The notes under the pieces are model-generated. The model was given only the letters and a program-made list of their open reading frames with translations, did no database searches and was not told where the DNA came from. Position numbers and translations under genes: made by a program. This document shows positions 5,364 to 5,934 of a stretch of 5,934 nt of DNA, in pieces (the stretch's first letter is position 1; every line of letters starts with the position of its first letter). Source of the stretch: Candidatus Delongbacteria bacterium (GTDB taxonomy: Bacteria; JAGOEH01); assembly GCA_017997825.1 (NCBI GenBank), contig JAGOEH010000194.1, positions 1 to 5,934 of the forward strand, read 5' to 3'.

Positions 5364-5934
5364 ATTGGTCCATATCATCGCCCGGCTGCGCCATCCCGAG
5401 AAGGGATGCCCGTGGGACATCAAACAGACCCCGCAATCCCTGATGCCCTATCTGCTGGAGGAAACCTACGAACTGATGGAGGCCGTCCAAAACGAGAACG
5501 ACGACCAAATCAAGGAAGAACTGGGGGATCTGCTGCTGCACATCCTGTTTCAGGCCCGGCTGGCCGAGGAAAGCCGCCGCTTCAGCCTGGAGGATGTAGT
5601 GGAACGGATCAACCGGAAACTGATCGAACGCCATCCCCATGTCTTCGAATCGGATCAAGCCATCAGCGCCGAAGAGGTGCTGAAAAACTGGGAAAAGATC
5701 AAAAAGAAAAAAAGCTCACGCGGAGTCCTGGGCGGAGTCCCGACCAAACTCCCGGCACTGCTGAAAGCCCAACGGGTTCAGGAAAAAGCGGCCGGGGTCG
5801 GCTTTGATTGGCCGGAACTGGCCCCGGTCATGGATAAAGTTCGGGAGGAATGGCAGGAATTCGAGGATGCCATGCAGAGTCAAAATTCGGAGCATATCGA
5901 GGAAGAACTGGGAGATATGCTCTTTACCCTGGTC
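5347..5934 (+). CDS. mazG: Nucleoside triphosphate pyrophosphohydrolase MazG (3' end cut by window edge)
   Basis: MazG hydrolyses (d)NTPs to the monophosphate and pyrophosphate. It clears non-canonical nucleotides and, in E. coli, affects ppGpp levels. The frame is open for 196 codons to the last base. Both tandem all-alpha MazG domains are recognisable. The N-terminal one has the metal-binding set E38, E39, E42 with E58 and D61 (LEETYELMEA, EELGDLL). The C-terminal one has E167, E168, E171 with E187 and D190 (EELGDMLF). Family landmarks between them include GCPWD (20-24), RHPHVF (95-100), a lysine-rich KKKK (119-122), GVPTKLPALLKAQRVQ (130-145) and AAGVGFDW (148-155). Full-length relatives are about 260 residues, so some 65 are missing. 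The start overlaps the helicase end by 17 bases in another frame, pointing to one transcript and coupled translation. Confidence 0.95.
   Translation, partial: MKAFHELVHIIARLRHPEKGCPWDIKQTPQSLMPYLLEETYELMEAVQNENDDQIKEELGDLLLHILFQARLAEESRRFSLEDVVERINRKLIERHPHVFESDQAISAEEVLKNWEKIKKKKSSRGVLGGVPTKLPALLKAQRVQEKAAGVGFDWPELAPVMDKVREEWQEFEDAMQSQNSEHIEEELGDMLFTLV

Noticed and set aside
3270-5658. Several minus-strand frames opposite the helicase and mazG, including one of 222 codons
   Set aside because: These are mirror frames of well-supported genes. They are rich in Asp, Gln, Phe, Val and Gly as expected from reverse-reading biased codons, and lack domains.
5700-5713. Run of seven A followed by G in mazG as a frameshift site
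   Set aside because: The zero-frame codons are AAA AAA AGC, so the A_AAA_AAG heptamer is not in the required register.
5406-5807. 133-codon plus-strand frame inside mazG
   Set aside because: It is an out-of-frame overlap. The mazG frame shows both catalytic motif sets and a ribosome-binding site.

Overview
The window holds four protein-coding genes and one tRNA gene. It looks like ordinary chromosomal DNA from a Gram-negative bacterium. A TonB-dependent receptor implies an outer membrane. Its N-terminal carboxypeptidase-regulatory-like domain and the conserved end of its barrel resemble receptors of Bacteroidota and related FCB-group lineages. This lineage guess is an inference from protein style; no marker gene here fixes the taxon.

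Left half, minus strand, in transcription order: a universal stress protein (3064 to 2588), a tRNA-Lys(UUU) gene (2534 to 2462) with a well-formed sigma70-type promoter of its own, and a TonB-dependent outer-membrane receptor (2368 to the window edge). The receptor frame was read codon by codon from its start to base 1 and is open for 789 codons. Only its last stretch lies outside the window. No terminator hairpin is visible between these three, so read-through is possible.

Right half, plus strand: a UvrD/PcrA/Rep-family DNA helicase (3387 to 5363), overlapped by 17 bases by mazG (from 5347, running off the right edge). The mazG ribosome-binding site lies inside the helicase gene, so the two are almost certainly one translationally linked operon. 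One acts on DNA strands and the other clears nucleoside triphosphates, which fits a shared genome-maintenance theme.

The two halves diverge from a 322-base non-coding region (3065-3386). It carries a three-unit heptamer repeat with a CCGGAA core, a nested inverted repeat, and a candidate promoter so close to the helicase start that its transcript could be leaderless. I see no mobile element, CRISPR array, phage gene, defence island or clearly new system. The observations below are mostly modest regulatory or structural points.
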